Positions 10,766 through 21,100 of a stretch of DNA of 64,000 nucleotides are shown here, one piece after another. The DNA lies in NCBI GenBank assembly GCA_977006965.1, contig OZ345381.1:1922001-1986000 (forward strand). The letters run 5' to 3'. Numbering within the stretch: the first letter of the stretch is position 1; each line of letters starts with the position of its first letter. The position numbers and the translations under genes are program-made. Origin of the DNA: Phymatolithon calcareum. Lineage: Eukaryota; Rhodophyta; Florideophyceae; Hapalidiales. Below the pieces are notes generated by a model, which saw nothing but the letters and a program-made list of their open reading frames with translations, was not told the DNA's origin and searched no databases.

Positions 10766-11574
10766 AAACTGCAGGCGCGCACAAACGCCAGAGATACGAT
10801 TGTCGCCGAAACGTCGATTATCATGAAAAGACTACTGTAGATGCACGACACTGTGGACGACAATGCAGTGCCGCTTACTCGTGAACGCATGTAGTGCCGC
10901 ATAACGTGCTGTTTTTCAAATTGACAGCAGTAAACCAGCTGGAAAATAAACCTCGCCAACATCATGATGACTGTCCACTGTAGTACTATACTGTACTTTG
11001 TAGGAGGGTGATACGCGGATGTTGAATAAGTGGAAGAACAGGACAGTATGACTGCCCCATTCATGGGCAGTGTGTCTTCATACATATGATGATGCAGGAA
11101 GGAGGTTGACATCGTCGGCTCGCTCATTTCCTTCCAAGCAACATTAAACCTAAATTACTTACTGTGTACAGAATTCGACCTTGTTATGGTATGCCGCCCC
11201 AAGAAAAGCAGAACGCATTCCGAAGACAGTGTTAAGTTAAGGCTAGGAATGAATGAATGAATTCATCTTAATGTATGTATAATTAATAGAGGAGACAACT
11301 TGATGTATTTCAGACGCTGAGCTTAGCCGTCCACTGGGGCAACTGCACACTGTAGCTTGGTCGATATTATGCAGTCGAACGAACATTCGGCAGTAAATAC
11401 CACAATCACAGTTGAATTTAGTAATAAATGTGCAGGGAGCTCTCACATTAACCCTCCACTCGACTCCGCTGTCTCTACTACTAATTGCATTTATGAGATC
11501 ATCTTGCAACTGGTGATAACTAACAACATTGATGCCAATTCGTTTTTCAGCAGCTACAGTACCCTCTCGCACTG

Positions 11575-11590
11575 TACTGTGTACACAGTA
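11575..11590. repeat. 16-bp perfect palindrome (TACTGTGT + reverse complement)
   Basis: TACTGTGTACACAGTA reads the same on both strands. It shares the TACTGT/ACAGTA half-word with the motif seen near several gene starts and lies about 340 bp upstream of the HAT gene start. Confidence 0.7.
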
Positions 11591-11764
11591 AATTATGTTT
11601 GAAGCTGGTCTTCGAAGCTTGATTCACGCGTGATGAAATAATAAAACCAGATGGTTCAAGCAGACTCCAAAAAATAACCAAAAAACTACATCACTGATCA
11701 AATCCTAAAACGCCTCTTATTTGTAGAAAAAATCGAAAGCAAATCGATGATCACCAATCATCAA

Positions 11765-11826
11765 GATCTCAACTTGAGATCCGCTCGATCGAAGTCCAAT
11801 GTTTCGTACTGTACACAGTACAGTAC
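11765..11826. promoter_or_regulatory. two palindromes in the probable HAT-gene promoter
   Basis: 11765-11781 is GATCTCAA-C-TTGAGATC. 11806-11826 consists of GTACTGTAC, a 3-nt spacer (ACA) and GTACAGTAC. The second ends about 107 bp before the ATG at 11933 and runs into CAGTACCGAA. A further TACAGTACTGT lies near 11870. Position and symmetry suggest dimeric factor binding, but this is unproven. Confidence 0.35.
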
Positions 11827-11932
11827 CGAAACGGGGCAGGGTTTCGCCTGCTCGGCACATCTGACCTTTTTACAGTACTGTCCCACCCCAACATCCCTAC
11901 GACTCCGTTCCTGCACCCCTGCCGCCCACAAC

Positions 11933-13494
11933 ATGCACCGCCAGCGCTCCTCCATCCTCTTTATCCATTGTGTCGCCACACCGCCTGCTCGCGATACCTC
12001 CAGCCCGGCAGTATCAGCACGCACCCCGCGTCGACCGCGCCATCCCCGTACCGCGCACCCTGCTCGTGCTGCACCCCCAATTGCCAACCCCATCCCTGCC
12101 GCGAAGCCACTTCCGCCGGAAACGCACAGTACAAATGCTGAACCCAGCAGTCCCGCACGTCGGCAGCGAATTGTTTCCCAACCCGACTGCCGCGACAAAA
12201 GCGAGCATCTCCGTCTCGCGGCCGGACAATTGCTGCGTCGTCGTTCCCACACCGCAAGTTTCCGTCTCTTCGAACGCAGCGTGCAGCTAGACCCTTCCAA
12301 CGGGCGAGCCTGGCAGGACTTTGCCAAGGCGACCGGCAGTGCATCGTGGCTCGGTCCGCAATCCGCAAGCGTTATACTAGTGCGTGCACTACGAGCGGAC
12401 GCTTCAAACGCGTACATATGGCAATCGCTAGCGCTTCTGCAAGCGCGTTTAGGGCGACTCGCCCTCGCACGTCGTCTGTTTGCCACGGGGATTCAGAAGG
12501 ACGTTACACACACGCCGTTGTACACCGCGTGGGCGTCGATGGAGAGCGGTGCTGGGAACACGGAGCGTGCACGCTGTCTGTTCGAGGAGGCGTTGTCGAA
12601 GGGGGTTGTTTGTGCACGACTGTTTCATTCGTGGGCTACCTTCGAATTGAAGAATGGGAACACTGGACGGGGTATGGACCTCTTTCATCGCGGGCTGGAG
12701 GAGGATCCTGATAATGCGTACATATGGCATAGTTTGGGGAACTTGGAGCGCGATAAGGGGCAGTTTGATAAGGCTCGCAGATGCTATGACAGGGCGCTTG
12801 AGAGAGATCAGTTCAATGTTGTTGTCCTCCATGACCTTGGCCGTCTTGAGGCAGAGGCGGGCAATGTGTATCTTGCGAGAAAGATTTATAGGCGGGGTGC
12901 GGAGGCGTCGCCGAGGGACTCCCGTATTTTGCACAGTTGGTCTTTGCTTGAATACCAGGTATGGTGGAATTCTTCCGTTCCGGTGAATTCTAGTGCGTGT
13001 TGCATGCAGACTTTTGACATATGTCGTGTAAATGCTGCTTTTCATCATGCAAATGTTGATCAGAAAGCAAACTTACCTTTTGCGCGCACGTTAATTCGAA
13101 GAGCCGTAAGTCTCTCCATGCACGACTCAATTTTGTGGAGTCATTACGCTCGAATCGAAGATCGACTTCATAACTCTGTCCATGCTCGTGCTCTATTTCG
13201 AAGAGCATGCAGTGTGAATCCTCGTGACTGGTATGTTGTCTGTCCGCTCTTGTCAATTTCCTCTGAACTGAACTGAACTGAACTGGCTATACTTGCGACA
13301 CAAGTTTCTAAATGTTCCATGGCGCTACTGTACTTGTTTGCAGGAAGGCATGGGATTCCTGGAGTGCTCTGGAACATCGAGAGGGCAATATGGAAGCCGC
13401 CGAGGCCTTATTACAAAAGTCTTTTGCCATTCGGTTTAATGCCCAAGGCAAGTTCAATGTACTCGCAAACCGTATTGACGATAAGACTGATTAG
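11933..13494 (+). CDS. HAT/TPR-repeat RNA-processing protein, HCF107/MBB1-like, three exons
   Basis: Exons 11933-12958, 13064-13230 and 13344-13494 give 447 aa. Both introns are GT-AG: intron 1 is 105 nt (phase 0), intron 2 is 113 nt. Splicing restores the HAT rhythm exactly (LLEYQ|KANLPFARTLI and DW|KAWDSWSALEHREGNMEAA). About nine HAT/TPR units run from residue 115 to near the end, with W-A-LE, GN-ERAR-LFEEAL and DP-N spacing. Proteins of this kind (HCF107, MBB1) bind and stabilise chloroplast transcripts such as psbB/psbH. Residues 1-110 are basic and rich in A, P, S and R, plausibly a transit peptide. The frame is open upstream to 11747, but that stretch contains the promoter-like palindromes, so the ATG at 11933 is preferred. 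Plastid targeting is inference; a nuclear HAT protein is possible. Confidence 0.75.
12959..13063 (+). other. intron 1 of the HAT gene: 105 nt, stop-free, multiple of three
   Basis: Donor CAG|GTATGG, acceptor GATCAG|AAAGCA. Being 35 codons long with no stop, it can be retained without a frameshift; retention would insert 35 residues into the middle of a HAT repeat. Confidence 0.75.
13231..13343 (+). other. intron 2 of the HAT gene with a short GAACT tandem repeat
   Basis: Donor CTG|GTATGT, acceptor TTTGCAG|GAAGGC, 113 nt. About four copies of CTGAA/GAACT lie at 13262-13285. The intron contains stop codons in frame, so it must be removed to make the last HAT repeat. Confidence 0.75.
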
Positions 13495-13578
13495 GAGTGA
13501 GTGACAAATGTGCCCGAGTTCATCATCAACTCGGTTGCCAATCTCTAAAGCTTAATTTATTACATTTTATCATTGAAA

Positions 13579-13617
13579 AAACCACACCACACCACACCAC
13601 ACCACACCACACCACAC
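13579..13617. repeat. ACCAC pentanucleotide microsatellite between convergent genes
   Basis: About seven ACCAC units lie in the 141-bp gap between the 3' ends of the HAT gene and the SNF2-like gene. Confidence 0.9.
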
Positions 13618-13635
13618 TTCATGTACATTGTACAC

Positions 13636-16600
13636 TCACCTGTGCTCACTCTGCTTCCAAGCCGGTACAGGGGCACCTCGCCCGCGACCTCTCTCTCGGA
13701 ATGAGCCATCACTGCTACGACGCTGATAACCACCACCACCACTATTTTGATTACCGTATGAATTATATCCTCCCCGCCCGCGACCATGTCCACGCCCCCG
13801 TCCGCGGTTCCCACGTCCACGTCCCCCACGCCCGCGACCGCGTCCCCCCCCGTCAAACGAGTTGCGACGCCGTGCTTCACCGTCGTGCCCATCGTGGCGC
13901 ATATGGTTATCACGCCCACGATCATCGTACGGATCACGTCTAGAGTCATTCTCAAACGCGTCCCGTCCCTCACGACCGCGACCATCATAAGAATGGCGTC
14001 TCGGATTGTCGTACTCTCCATTACCTCCACGGTACGCACCATTAGTCCGATTGTCGTGAAATGAGTGGCGACCTCTTCCTTGAGCTCGGTGAGACGTATG
14101 AGAATTACGCTCATCACGATCATCTCGGGGGAATCTATCTGCATACCGATCGTACGTTTGACTCGGCAACCCTTGGTTAGTCCGCCCGTGCGCTCGCGAC
14201 CGACTTCCATTCACATCCTGCATTTGCACGTCTTCCTGATTATTGTAACCATTTGCTGTGGCATTTCCTAGCCTATCTTGCTGTTCTTTCTCATCCAATG
14301 CCGTTTCGCGCTTTTTGTCGTACAGATCATAGTAAGGTTCCCAGCAGGCTGCCAGCGTGCATACAGACGACTCGTGCCCAGGAACCGGGTGGCTCTTCCG
14401 CTCATTACGATCCTCCGGCCGTATCTCATCACCAACGTTCTCTGTCCCATCCCTATTCATTGCTTCCAGACCCGTCCTTGTTGCCTTCGACTGCATCAAG
14501 TGTTCCTTGGATATACGCTCTGCCTCGTCTCTCGCGATATCTCTATCGGCGTTATTCAGAGGAACCCGAGTGCAAATATCGGCAACATTTGCCACCGCAA
14601 CACACCGATTTCGCCGACAAGATATTTCTCTAACGGCATTTTGACGCGGTTGTAGACGCACTTTCAAAAGTTGTCGCAGAAGCCCATCATCACGATGCAC
14701 GATTGCTTTGGTGACCCTGTCGTTGTCTACTGTCGGGGGTTGCTCTGCGTTGCCCTTGTGGGGGTACTCTCGGTCGGAAATCCATTCTTCAGGGATTTCA
14801 GGAAGTGCCAAATAAGCCCGGTCTTCAAACTCATGTCGCGGAGTTGCCGATTCGGCAGAGGGCATGAGGCGCCTCACCTCGTTTTCGTATTTCCGCATCG
14901 TGGTCGTGTACATCAGTTTCTCGATAGTTCCAGCAGTAGACAAATGAATGACCTGAACGCGGTGCTTCCCACCACTGCTGAATGGGCTCACTAGCCGTTT
15001 AAGGCACTGAGCCTCAGAGACTGCGTTCCAGGAAGGATCCAAAATTAACACTCTAGACACCACTAAATCACCCCATCCTGCACTTTCTCTGCAATCGGCC
15101 GTTGGGCCAAACGGGGCAACGAGCACGGCACCTTGCTTCCATTCGCGAAATTGGGCGAGAAGTCGCGAGCGTGCATCGTACGACGAAGTCAAGTCGATAT
15201 TAAAGATCTTAGCTCCAGGGGGATTGTACTTCTTCAGCCTTTCGTGCAGAGCAGTTTGGACTTCCACGGAACTGGCAAACATCAGAATCTTCTCGCTTCT
15301 TTCCATGCAATACCGGTGCATGTCGACCGCTATGTGAAGCTTGGGAGATTCGCCGTACCCAAGATACCGCGAGACAGACTGCTCCAAGTCATAAAATATT
15401 TGCTTCACACGACGAATAGGACGCTTCAGTCGACCACTGCTAGGACATCGAATAAGCTCGTCGGCTCCAGTGTGTAGGAGCTTTTTGAAAGCAGCTAAGC
15501 TTGTTGCGGCAATTTGAAGAGCATGTGCGGCAACATAGGAGCTCAATTCCTGTCGATTCACTCTTTGCCATAAAAATTTCGCCGCCATTTGGTACACAAC
15601 TATTTGCTGTCCGACCAAGTTGGTGTACAACGTTATGCTGTCGAATTGCAGCCGTCTCTTTTCCAGCCTATTGAATCCATAGCTTCCAAACGCTGGATAC
15701 ACAACAGGATTCACAATTCCGAAGAGATGCGCTGCAGCTCGATAGGCTTCCTCCCCGGAGGACGCGTCTCTTAAATGTCCGTTCGCAATCCTTTGAACGA
15801 AAACTTTTCGAAATTCTTCCAAATCTCCAAGTAAACGAGGACTGGTCCAATCCAAAACCCTCCACATTGTCTCCAAGTTTCCAGCAAGAGACACGCTTGT
15901 AATCGCAAGTCTTGCAGTGGTTTCCGTTCGTCGCAGCATTCGATACACTGTAGGCGACATTGACGATAAGCGAGAAGCTTCATCTAACACGACGATGTCA
16001 GGACCTGGTCTACACAGCGCATTTCGTGCTAAATCTCTGGTCGAAGAATTTTGATGAGAAACTGCCCCGAGGTACGATTCATCTGAACAAACAAGCAGAC
16101 CACCGCTCTGCTGCCATTTCGACAAGCTTGACGAAACTCTTTGGGATGAATCAGGAAGGACTAACGCCTGAGGCCAGAGCCTATGCAGACCAAGGGCATC
16201 TTCCCATTCTTTGTGTCTGTTCACGACCACCAAAATTCGAGGTGCACGGGTACGCACACGAAAGCACATTGCGGAAAAAGCAAGGATCTGATGTATCCGG
16301 ACAGAACCCATAGACCCAGATAGCACCGCCCCTGTATAAGGCTTTCGAACCAAAACTGCCCAAAGAAATCTTATAACTTCTGCATGCCCAGTGGCCAATC
16401 GACCGTCAACCTGCTGCAAGCCCTCATAAGGGTGCACTATATTCCTCGGCAGAAGTGCAGGGGGATTTTCTCCTTGCTGCATCAAGAGTTCGTAAGCTTC
16501 TTCAGCACCGGAATTTACAAGAGGAACACCCTCTCTCCAATTCGTGGGAAGGACTTGATTCAACTTATGGACGGTAATACGCTTGAGTTCATTTCGCATG

Positions 16601-17685
16601 TCATTAAGGGTGCCTCCATTATGTACGTGATGCACAGCATCGTTCTGACCCACAGCTGGAGCTGGACGAGGAACCTGAGCTTGGGGAATGCCATTGCCAG
16701 GTACAACATTTGGATTAGTATTGGACTGTTGCTGTTGCGGGTTCGACTCAAGTCTGGGGTCCCGGCGCGCAGACTGATTCACTTCGGGTAATCGAGTCGC
16801 TCCGAGGTCTTGCGCAACAGATGGTTGAGAAACAGGCGGAGGTTGGCTTGGCCGCGACGTGACTCCATTTGCAGCAGGCCGGGCGAATGGGTTTGCTGCC
16901 ACGGCATGAACGCGATCGGAATGCCCACTTGCTTGAAATGTAGGAGCTGGAGTGGAGGGGCGACCAGGAGTCCCAGGGGCTACTGGACGACCAGTATTTT
17001 CTGCTTCCCTTAAACGCTTTTGCTGCCGAGAAAACTCAGCCTGGTAAACATCCCAACATCGTTTTGAAAATTCCTGAAAACTGTTCCGGCGATGTTTGTA
17101 AAGAAACGCAAGCAAATTGAAGAGTCGAAATCCTTCGATATCGAATCCAGGACGGAAGGTACTGTCTCCCTTATGGTTCAACACGAACCACGGCATTGGC
17201 TCCGGAGTTTGTTGAACTTGCTCTCGAGCTTGCTGTTGTCCAAGTTGCTGGTGCTGCAATTGCGTGTTCGGCACGTGCTGCTGTTGAGGTGCATAAGAAT
17301 GATGCGGTGGTGGCGGTGCGGACACTGGCGTTTGCGAAACTCGTCGGGTGCCGTTTCCATGTCCATTCTGAAAGCCTTGGGTAGACTGCGGATATGTATT
17401 CGAAGGATACGAAGATCCAGGAAGACTTTCCATCCCCCCTAGTACGGCGCTAGTGATGGGATTGGGAAGCATTCCTTGTCCTGCCTCTACAGGTTGAATC
17501 GGTTGAATCAACGTATCGGACGTTAGCTCTCTCTGTCGGGCAGACGGACGGGCGAAAGGACGCTTTTCTCCTTGAGGAAGCGACGAATGTACATGTTGGT
17601 AGCGAAGAGGAGGCTCGGAATCGCGTTGTGGCTCCCGTTCGCGTTTCCTTCGCTTCGGCGCGGTGGGCTGAAAGGGACCAGCCAT
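13636..17685 (-). CDS. SNF2-family ATPase-like protein with degenerate ATP motifs and an RGG-rich tail
   Basis: 1349 aa from the ATG at 17685, intronless. Residues 1-360 are low complexity (Q, P, S) around a conserved-looking block (165-225). Residues 365-950 follow the SNF2/RAD54/ATRX layout: LAITSVSLAGNLETMW matches motif III, GDLEEFRKVFVQRI the following block, and DPSWNAVSEAQ plus STAGTIEKLMY the C-lobe end. Key catalytic parts are altered: the Walker A position reads SGSMGSVRI (456-464) with no GKT/GKS lysine-threonine pair, the DEAH box reads DEAS (568-571), and motif VI lacks the R-x-x-R-x-GQ arrangement. Residues about 1150-1349 are rich in RGG/RG, D and R, typical of RNA-binding or condensate-forming tails. 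Likely nuclear (N-terminal KRRKRERE). Probably an ATP-independent chromatin or RNP protein (inference). Confidence 0.75.
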   Translation of the reverse strand: MAGPFQPTAPKRRKREREPQRDSEPPLRYQHVHSSLPQGEKRPFARPSARQRELTSDTLIQPIQPVEAGQGMLPNPITSAVLGGMESLPGSSYPSNTYPQSTQGFQNGHGNGTRRVSQTPVSAPPPPHHSYAPQQQHVPNTQLQHQQLGQQQAREQVQQTPEPMPWFVLNHKGDSTFRPGFDIEGFRLFNLLAFLYKHRRNSFQEFSKRCWDVYQAEFSRQQKRLREAENTGRPVAPGTPGRPSTPAPTFQASGHSDRVHAVAANPFARPAANGVTSRPSQPPPVSQPSVAQDLGATRLPEVNQSARRDPRLESNPQQQQSNTNPNVVPGNGIPQAQVPRPAPAVGQNDAVHHVHNGGTLNDMRNELKRITVHKLNQVLPTNWREGVPLVNSGAEEAYELLMQQGENPPALLPRNIVHPYEGLQQVDGRLATGHAEVIRFLWAVLVRKPYTGAVLSGSMGSVRIHQILAFSAMCFRVRTRAPRILVVVNRHKEWEDALGLHRLWPQALVLPDSSQRVSSSLSKWQQSGGLLVCSDESYLGAVSHQNSSTRDLARNALCRPGPDIVVLDEASRLSSMSPTVYRMLRRTETTARLAITSVSLAGNLETMWRVLDWTSPRLLGDLEEFRKVFVQRIANGHLRDASSGEEAYRAAAHLFGIVNPVVYPAFGSYGFNRLEKRRLQFDSITLYTNLVGQQIVVYQMAAKFLWQRVNRQELSSYVAAHALQIAATSLAAFKKLLHTGADELIRCPSSGRLKRPIRRVKQIFYDLEQSVSRYLGYGESPKLHIAVDMHRYCMERSEKILMFASSVEVQTALHERLKKYNPPGAKIFNIDLTSSYDARSRLLAQFREWKQGAVLVAPFGPTADCRESAGWGDLVVSRVLILDPSWNAVSEAQCLKRLVSPFSSGGKHRVQVIHLSTAGTIEKLMYTTTMRKYENEVRRLMPSAESATPRHEFEDRAYLALPEIPEEWISDREYPHKGNAEQPPTVDNDRVTKAIVHRDDGLLRQLLKVRLQPRQNAVREISCRRNRCVAVANVADICTRVPLNNADRDIARDEAERISKEHLMQSKATRTGLEAMNRDGTENVGDEIRPEDRNERKSHPVPGHESSVCTLAACWEPYYDLYDKKRETALDEKEQQDRLGNATANGYNNQEDVQMQDVNGSRSRAHGRTNQGLPSQTYDRYADRFPRDDRDERNSHTSHRAQGRGRHSFHDNRTNGAYRGGNGEYDNPRRHSYDGRGREGRDAFENDSRRDPYDDRGRDNHMRHDGHDGEARRRNSFDGGGRGRGRGGRGRGNRGRGRGHGRGRGGYNSYGNQNSGGGGYQRRSSDGSFRERGRGRGAPVPAWKQSEHR

Positions 17686-18183
17686 GACGCAAGTTGGATG
17701 GCTGAAAGCGGATTAGCGGTATAGATTTTCTCTAAAAGCGCACGTATGCAGCAGTAGATAAAGAAAGAAGCTCGCTGAAGAAGCGAACTCGGGCAGTTGT
17801 TCCGGAAGATGTAGGGTGCGTCTCAACAATTGCCCGGAGTGCTGAGTTGAGCACAGACATAATAGTGCGTTCCATGTCTGTCATAACCCAGGACACCAAT
17901 GCCGATATTATTTTTTGAATATTTTTCACAACTGCACTAAACTCTGGCGATCCTAATTTTTGTGGGTAGCAAAACCCCAGACAATAAGTACTACAGCTGT
18001 AGAGAAAGAGAGGAAGGAATGGAGAGCATTGTGCAAGGAAGATTATACATCGCGGTACAAGTCACGACTACAGACAGAAGAATGGGATACGTAATCACCG
18101 ATTCCTCACACACTTAATTCTATAACAGTAATTTTCAAGGAGCGCAAGTTACGACTTCCACGCAGGGGCTCTAAATCTGCTTC
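17686..18183. other. intergenic between SNF2-like start and RAD50 stop
   Basis: About 500 bp holding the promoter of the SNF2-like gene and the 3' UTR of RAD50. No repeat or RNA gene recognised. A 65-codon minus-strand frame (17732-17929) has no support. Confidence 0.5.
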
Positions 18184-21100
18184 TTAGTCCGGGAGTTCAG
18201 TCAAATCTTGCACCTTGGCGTGTGATATGCCGTCAGAGTCCTTATACACCATAAAAAACTCGTCTGCAAAATCTCGTGCACCGATCATGTCGATGAATTC
18301 TCGGTCATGAGTGATAAGTACAAGTTGAAAATTACGCTGCTTTCGCCGCTGCTCAATAATTTTCTTGAGGGCAAATGCCAAGCTTTCAATATTCTCGTGA
18401 TCCAGATTCGTTGTTGGTTCATCCAAAGCCAGAATTCCACAATCAGTGCAAAAGCTTTCGGCGAGAGCCAGGCGAATCACTAGACAGGCAAGGACTTTTT
18501 GACCCGCACTGCATCTTCCACGCATATCAAGCTGTGCTTGGCCTTGTCTCATCATCACTCGATAGTTGTAACTACGTCGAGTCCCGGATGACGACCCACT
18601 TCCAAGCGCCTCCCCAGCATCAGATGTGATCTCAATTTCATCAATGTCCGTTCCTCGGTATGTTTGCTGCCATAGCTCCTTGATGATTCTGTTAATAGAG
18701 TTCATCTTCAGAGTGTGGAACGCCATTAGCGCTTGATCCAGAGCCCTATGATACTTGTCCAGATCGACTGACGCAAGCTCCATTGTTTGCTTCTGGATTC
18801 GGCATTCATCATACAACTTTCTGCTCCCATCTCTCTCTGCCCCAACCTGTTCTTCTTTTTTGAGCTTGTATAACGTCGTTATTTGCTGGAACTTTCCCCT
18901 TGTGGCACCCAAAGTCGCCATACATTTTGTCATCTTGTCACGAATTTCGTTCACGGACGTCTGCGGATCTCCACCTGCAACCTGACCCCGAATACGATTC
19001 AAGTCGTCCTGCAAGTGCATCATGCTTCTTCTCTTAATACGGATTGTCTGCTCGTTTTGTCGGTGGAGCATATTTGTGTCAATATTCTCCATCGAGGACT
19101 TGATTTCACGATCAGAGTTCAATGAAGTATGTTCTTCTCGCTGCAAAGCTTCCAGGTCTTCCTTGTAAGACTTGATATCTGCTTCTATGTCACATATTGA
19201 CTTCAATAGAATAACCAGCTCATTCTTATTCCCAGACCTGGAAAATGCGCTAACCTTCTGAGTCAGATCTTGCCATTTCGCAACTTCGTCTTTCGCGTTC
19301 GCTAGCACTCTGGATGCCTTTTCCAGAGCGCGATCGTGTTCGGCAACTACAGCACTATGGGTTAGTTCCGCGTCTGTCTTAGCAGACTTAAGATCCTCTA
19401 AGTTGCGCAAAAGGACCACAATTTCTTCATCAAGTTTTCGGATGTCGGCATTTAGACGCTCTTTTTCACCTTCCGCCCTTACACATTCGCTAGCTTGCTC
19501 TTGCATTATCCCCCGCACACGCATGGTCTCAAGAAGCCTCTGATTGGCATCATCCAAAGAGCTACGCTCGCGAACCAAAGACCGTGATATATTGTCGCGC
19601 TCGTCCTGTAGGTGTCTCATGCGCAGCTCCACAACAGACATTCGTTCATTCACTTCCGTCATGGAATGTTGTCCGCTGGTGCTTGGAGGTAGACTGTCCT
19701 TCGCTAAGCTCAGATCTTGTGCGTTGCGCTGCAAAGTTTCTGTCAATCGCGATACCTCCATGCGCCGCATTTCCAGTTGACTGATTGCGGCATGTGGAGC
19801 AAACAAATCTTGAACTCTTCGCGCAAGTGCAGACATTTCTCGAAAAGATTTGTCGGCATTTTGCACCGCAGTTGTCGCATCGACAAGTTCTTTCTTGGTG
19901 CTTTCATATGTCGCAACAATAGACACAAGTAAAGAACCTTCATTGCGAACCTTCTTCAATGCGACACTGGTACTCTGAAGTTTCTCGATAACTTCTTCTT
20001 CTTTCCCTTGTTCACTGGGATTCTTATGTCGGGCAACTTTTTCCTGCATCCGCTTGCGCATAGATTCCACCTTCTTAGCAGACGACAGACCACAAGTTGG
20101 ACAAATATGCTTGGGGTTGGACTCAAACTTGTCCAAATCAGCTTGCGCAAACCGTGCATACGCAAGTGACAATGACGATCGCTGCTGGGCAGCAGTTACT
20201 TCCTGGTCAACATTTTTCACAGTAAGCTCCACCTGCCCGACTTGCGTTGGCGACATTCCACATCCAGAACCATCAGAAACAACTAATGCATGTTGAAACA
20301 TTGCCGTCAAGTCTTCAACTGCAGGAGATTCTTCAACTCGGGGAACTTCGAAAAGATCCTTCCGGGCCCTTGCCAGAGCAACTTCCTGTGTTCGTATCTT
20401 TGCCTCCAAGTCTTCAGCTTGTTTCTTCAAAAGACTTTGACGACCGTTTGCAGAGTTAACTTTTGACGTCAAGTCTGCCACGATGCCATTCAGGTACGTC
20501 ACTACGGAATTTTTGCGACGGGATGCATTTGCACATCCGTCCATAAGCGCATCTTGCTGCCGATTTCTATCATCAGCGTTGCCCAAGTCTACAGACCCCA
20601 TATTGTCGACACTGATAGGATTATCAGACGCAATATAGTTTGGCACGAGGTTTTCCGCCTCTTCGACTTCCCCTTTGGCAACAACCAGCTTATCACTGAG
20701 AACTTCCATTGCAGTTTTCAAATCCAGTTCAGTGCGTTGAATTGTTTCCTTGAACACCTCGAGTTTTGTCCGAAGTTCTTCGTCCTTGACCAGCTGATCT
20801 CGCTGTTGTCGGACAATCGCCAATTCATCTCTTAATGCGGCATATTCTTTGCCCTTGAGTTCATTCTCCTTTTCAAGTTCGGGAATGACGCTCGAACTCT
20901 TCATTTCCTCAAAATTTTTCCTTGCAATTGCCTCTCTTTCTTTAGATTCTTTGAACCTTGTCTGGGCATTTCCCATTCCTTGGAGTAAACGGAGTACTCG
21001 TTCGAGCTCAATACCATGATTCTTTCGAGAATTTCTTTTCGCGGAAATAGAGTTATTTGCTGTGCTCACATGCACCGTAGCATCATTCACTGCTGCCCTT

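Larger units (their letters stand above)
9940..11932. other. intergenic between divergent genes (CAP-N array and HAT protein)
   Basis: A 2-kb divergent promoter region. It holds a TTTCG-type run (about 10037-10060), a TACTGTA-type motif at 10133-10148, a CAGA/CAGG microsatellite (10741-10765), a short GAAT run (about 11245-11262) and three palindromes at 11575, 11765 and 11806. A minus-strand open frame of 201 codons (10522-11127) looks like chance: no family resemblance, and it runs through the microsatellite. Confidence 0.5.

Noticed and set aside
10522-11127. 201-codon minus-strand open frame
   Set aside because: Runs through a CAGA/CAGG microsatellite, low-complexity Cys/Ser content, no family resemblance.
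11747-11932. Longer N-terminus for the HAT protein
   Set aside because: The added stretch contains the promoter-like palindromes and reads as non-coding; the ATG at 11933 gives a plausible transit peptide.
13560-14210. 216-codon minus-strand frame overlapping the SNF2-like C-terminus
   Set aside because: Shadow of the Arg/Gly-rich RGG coding region in another frame.
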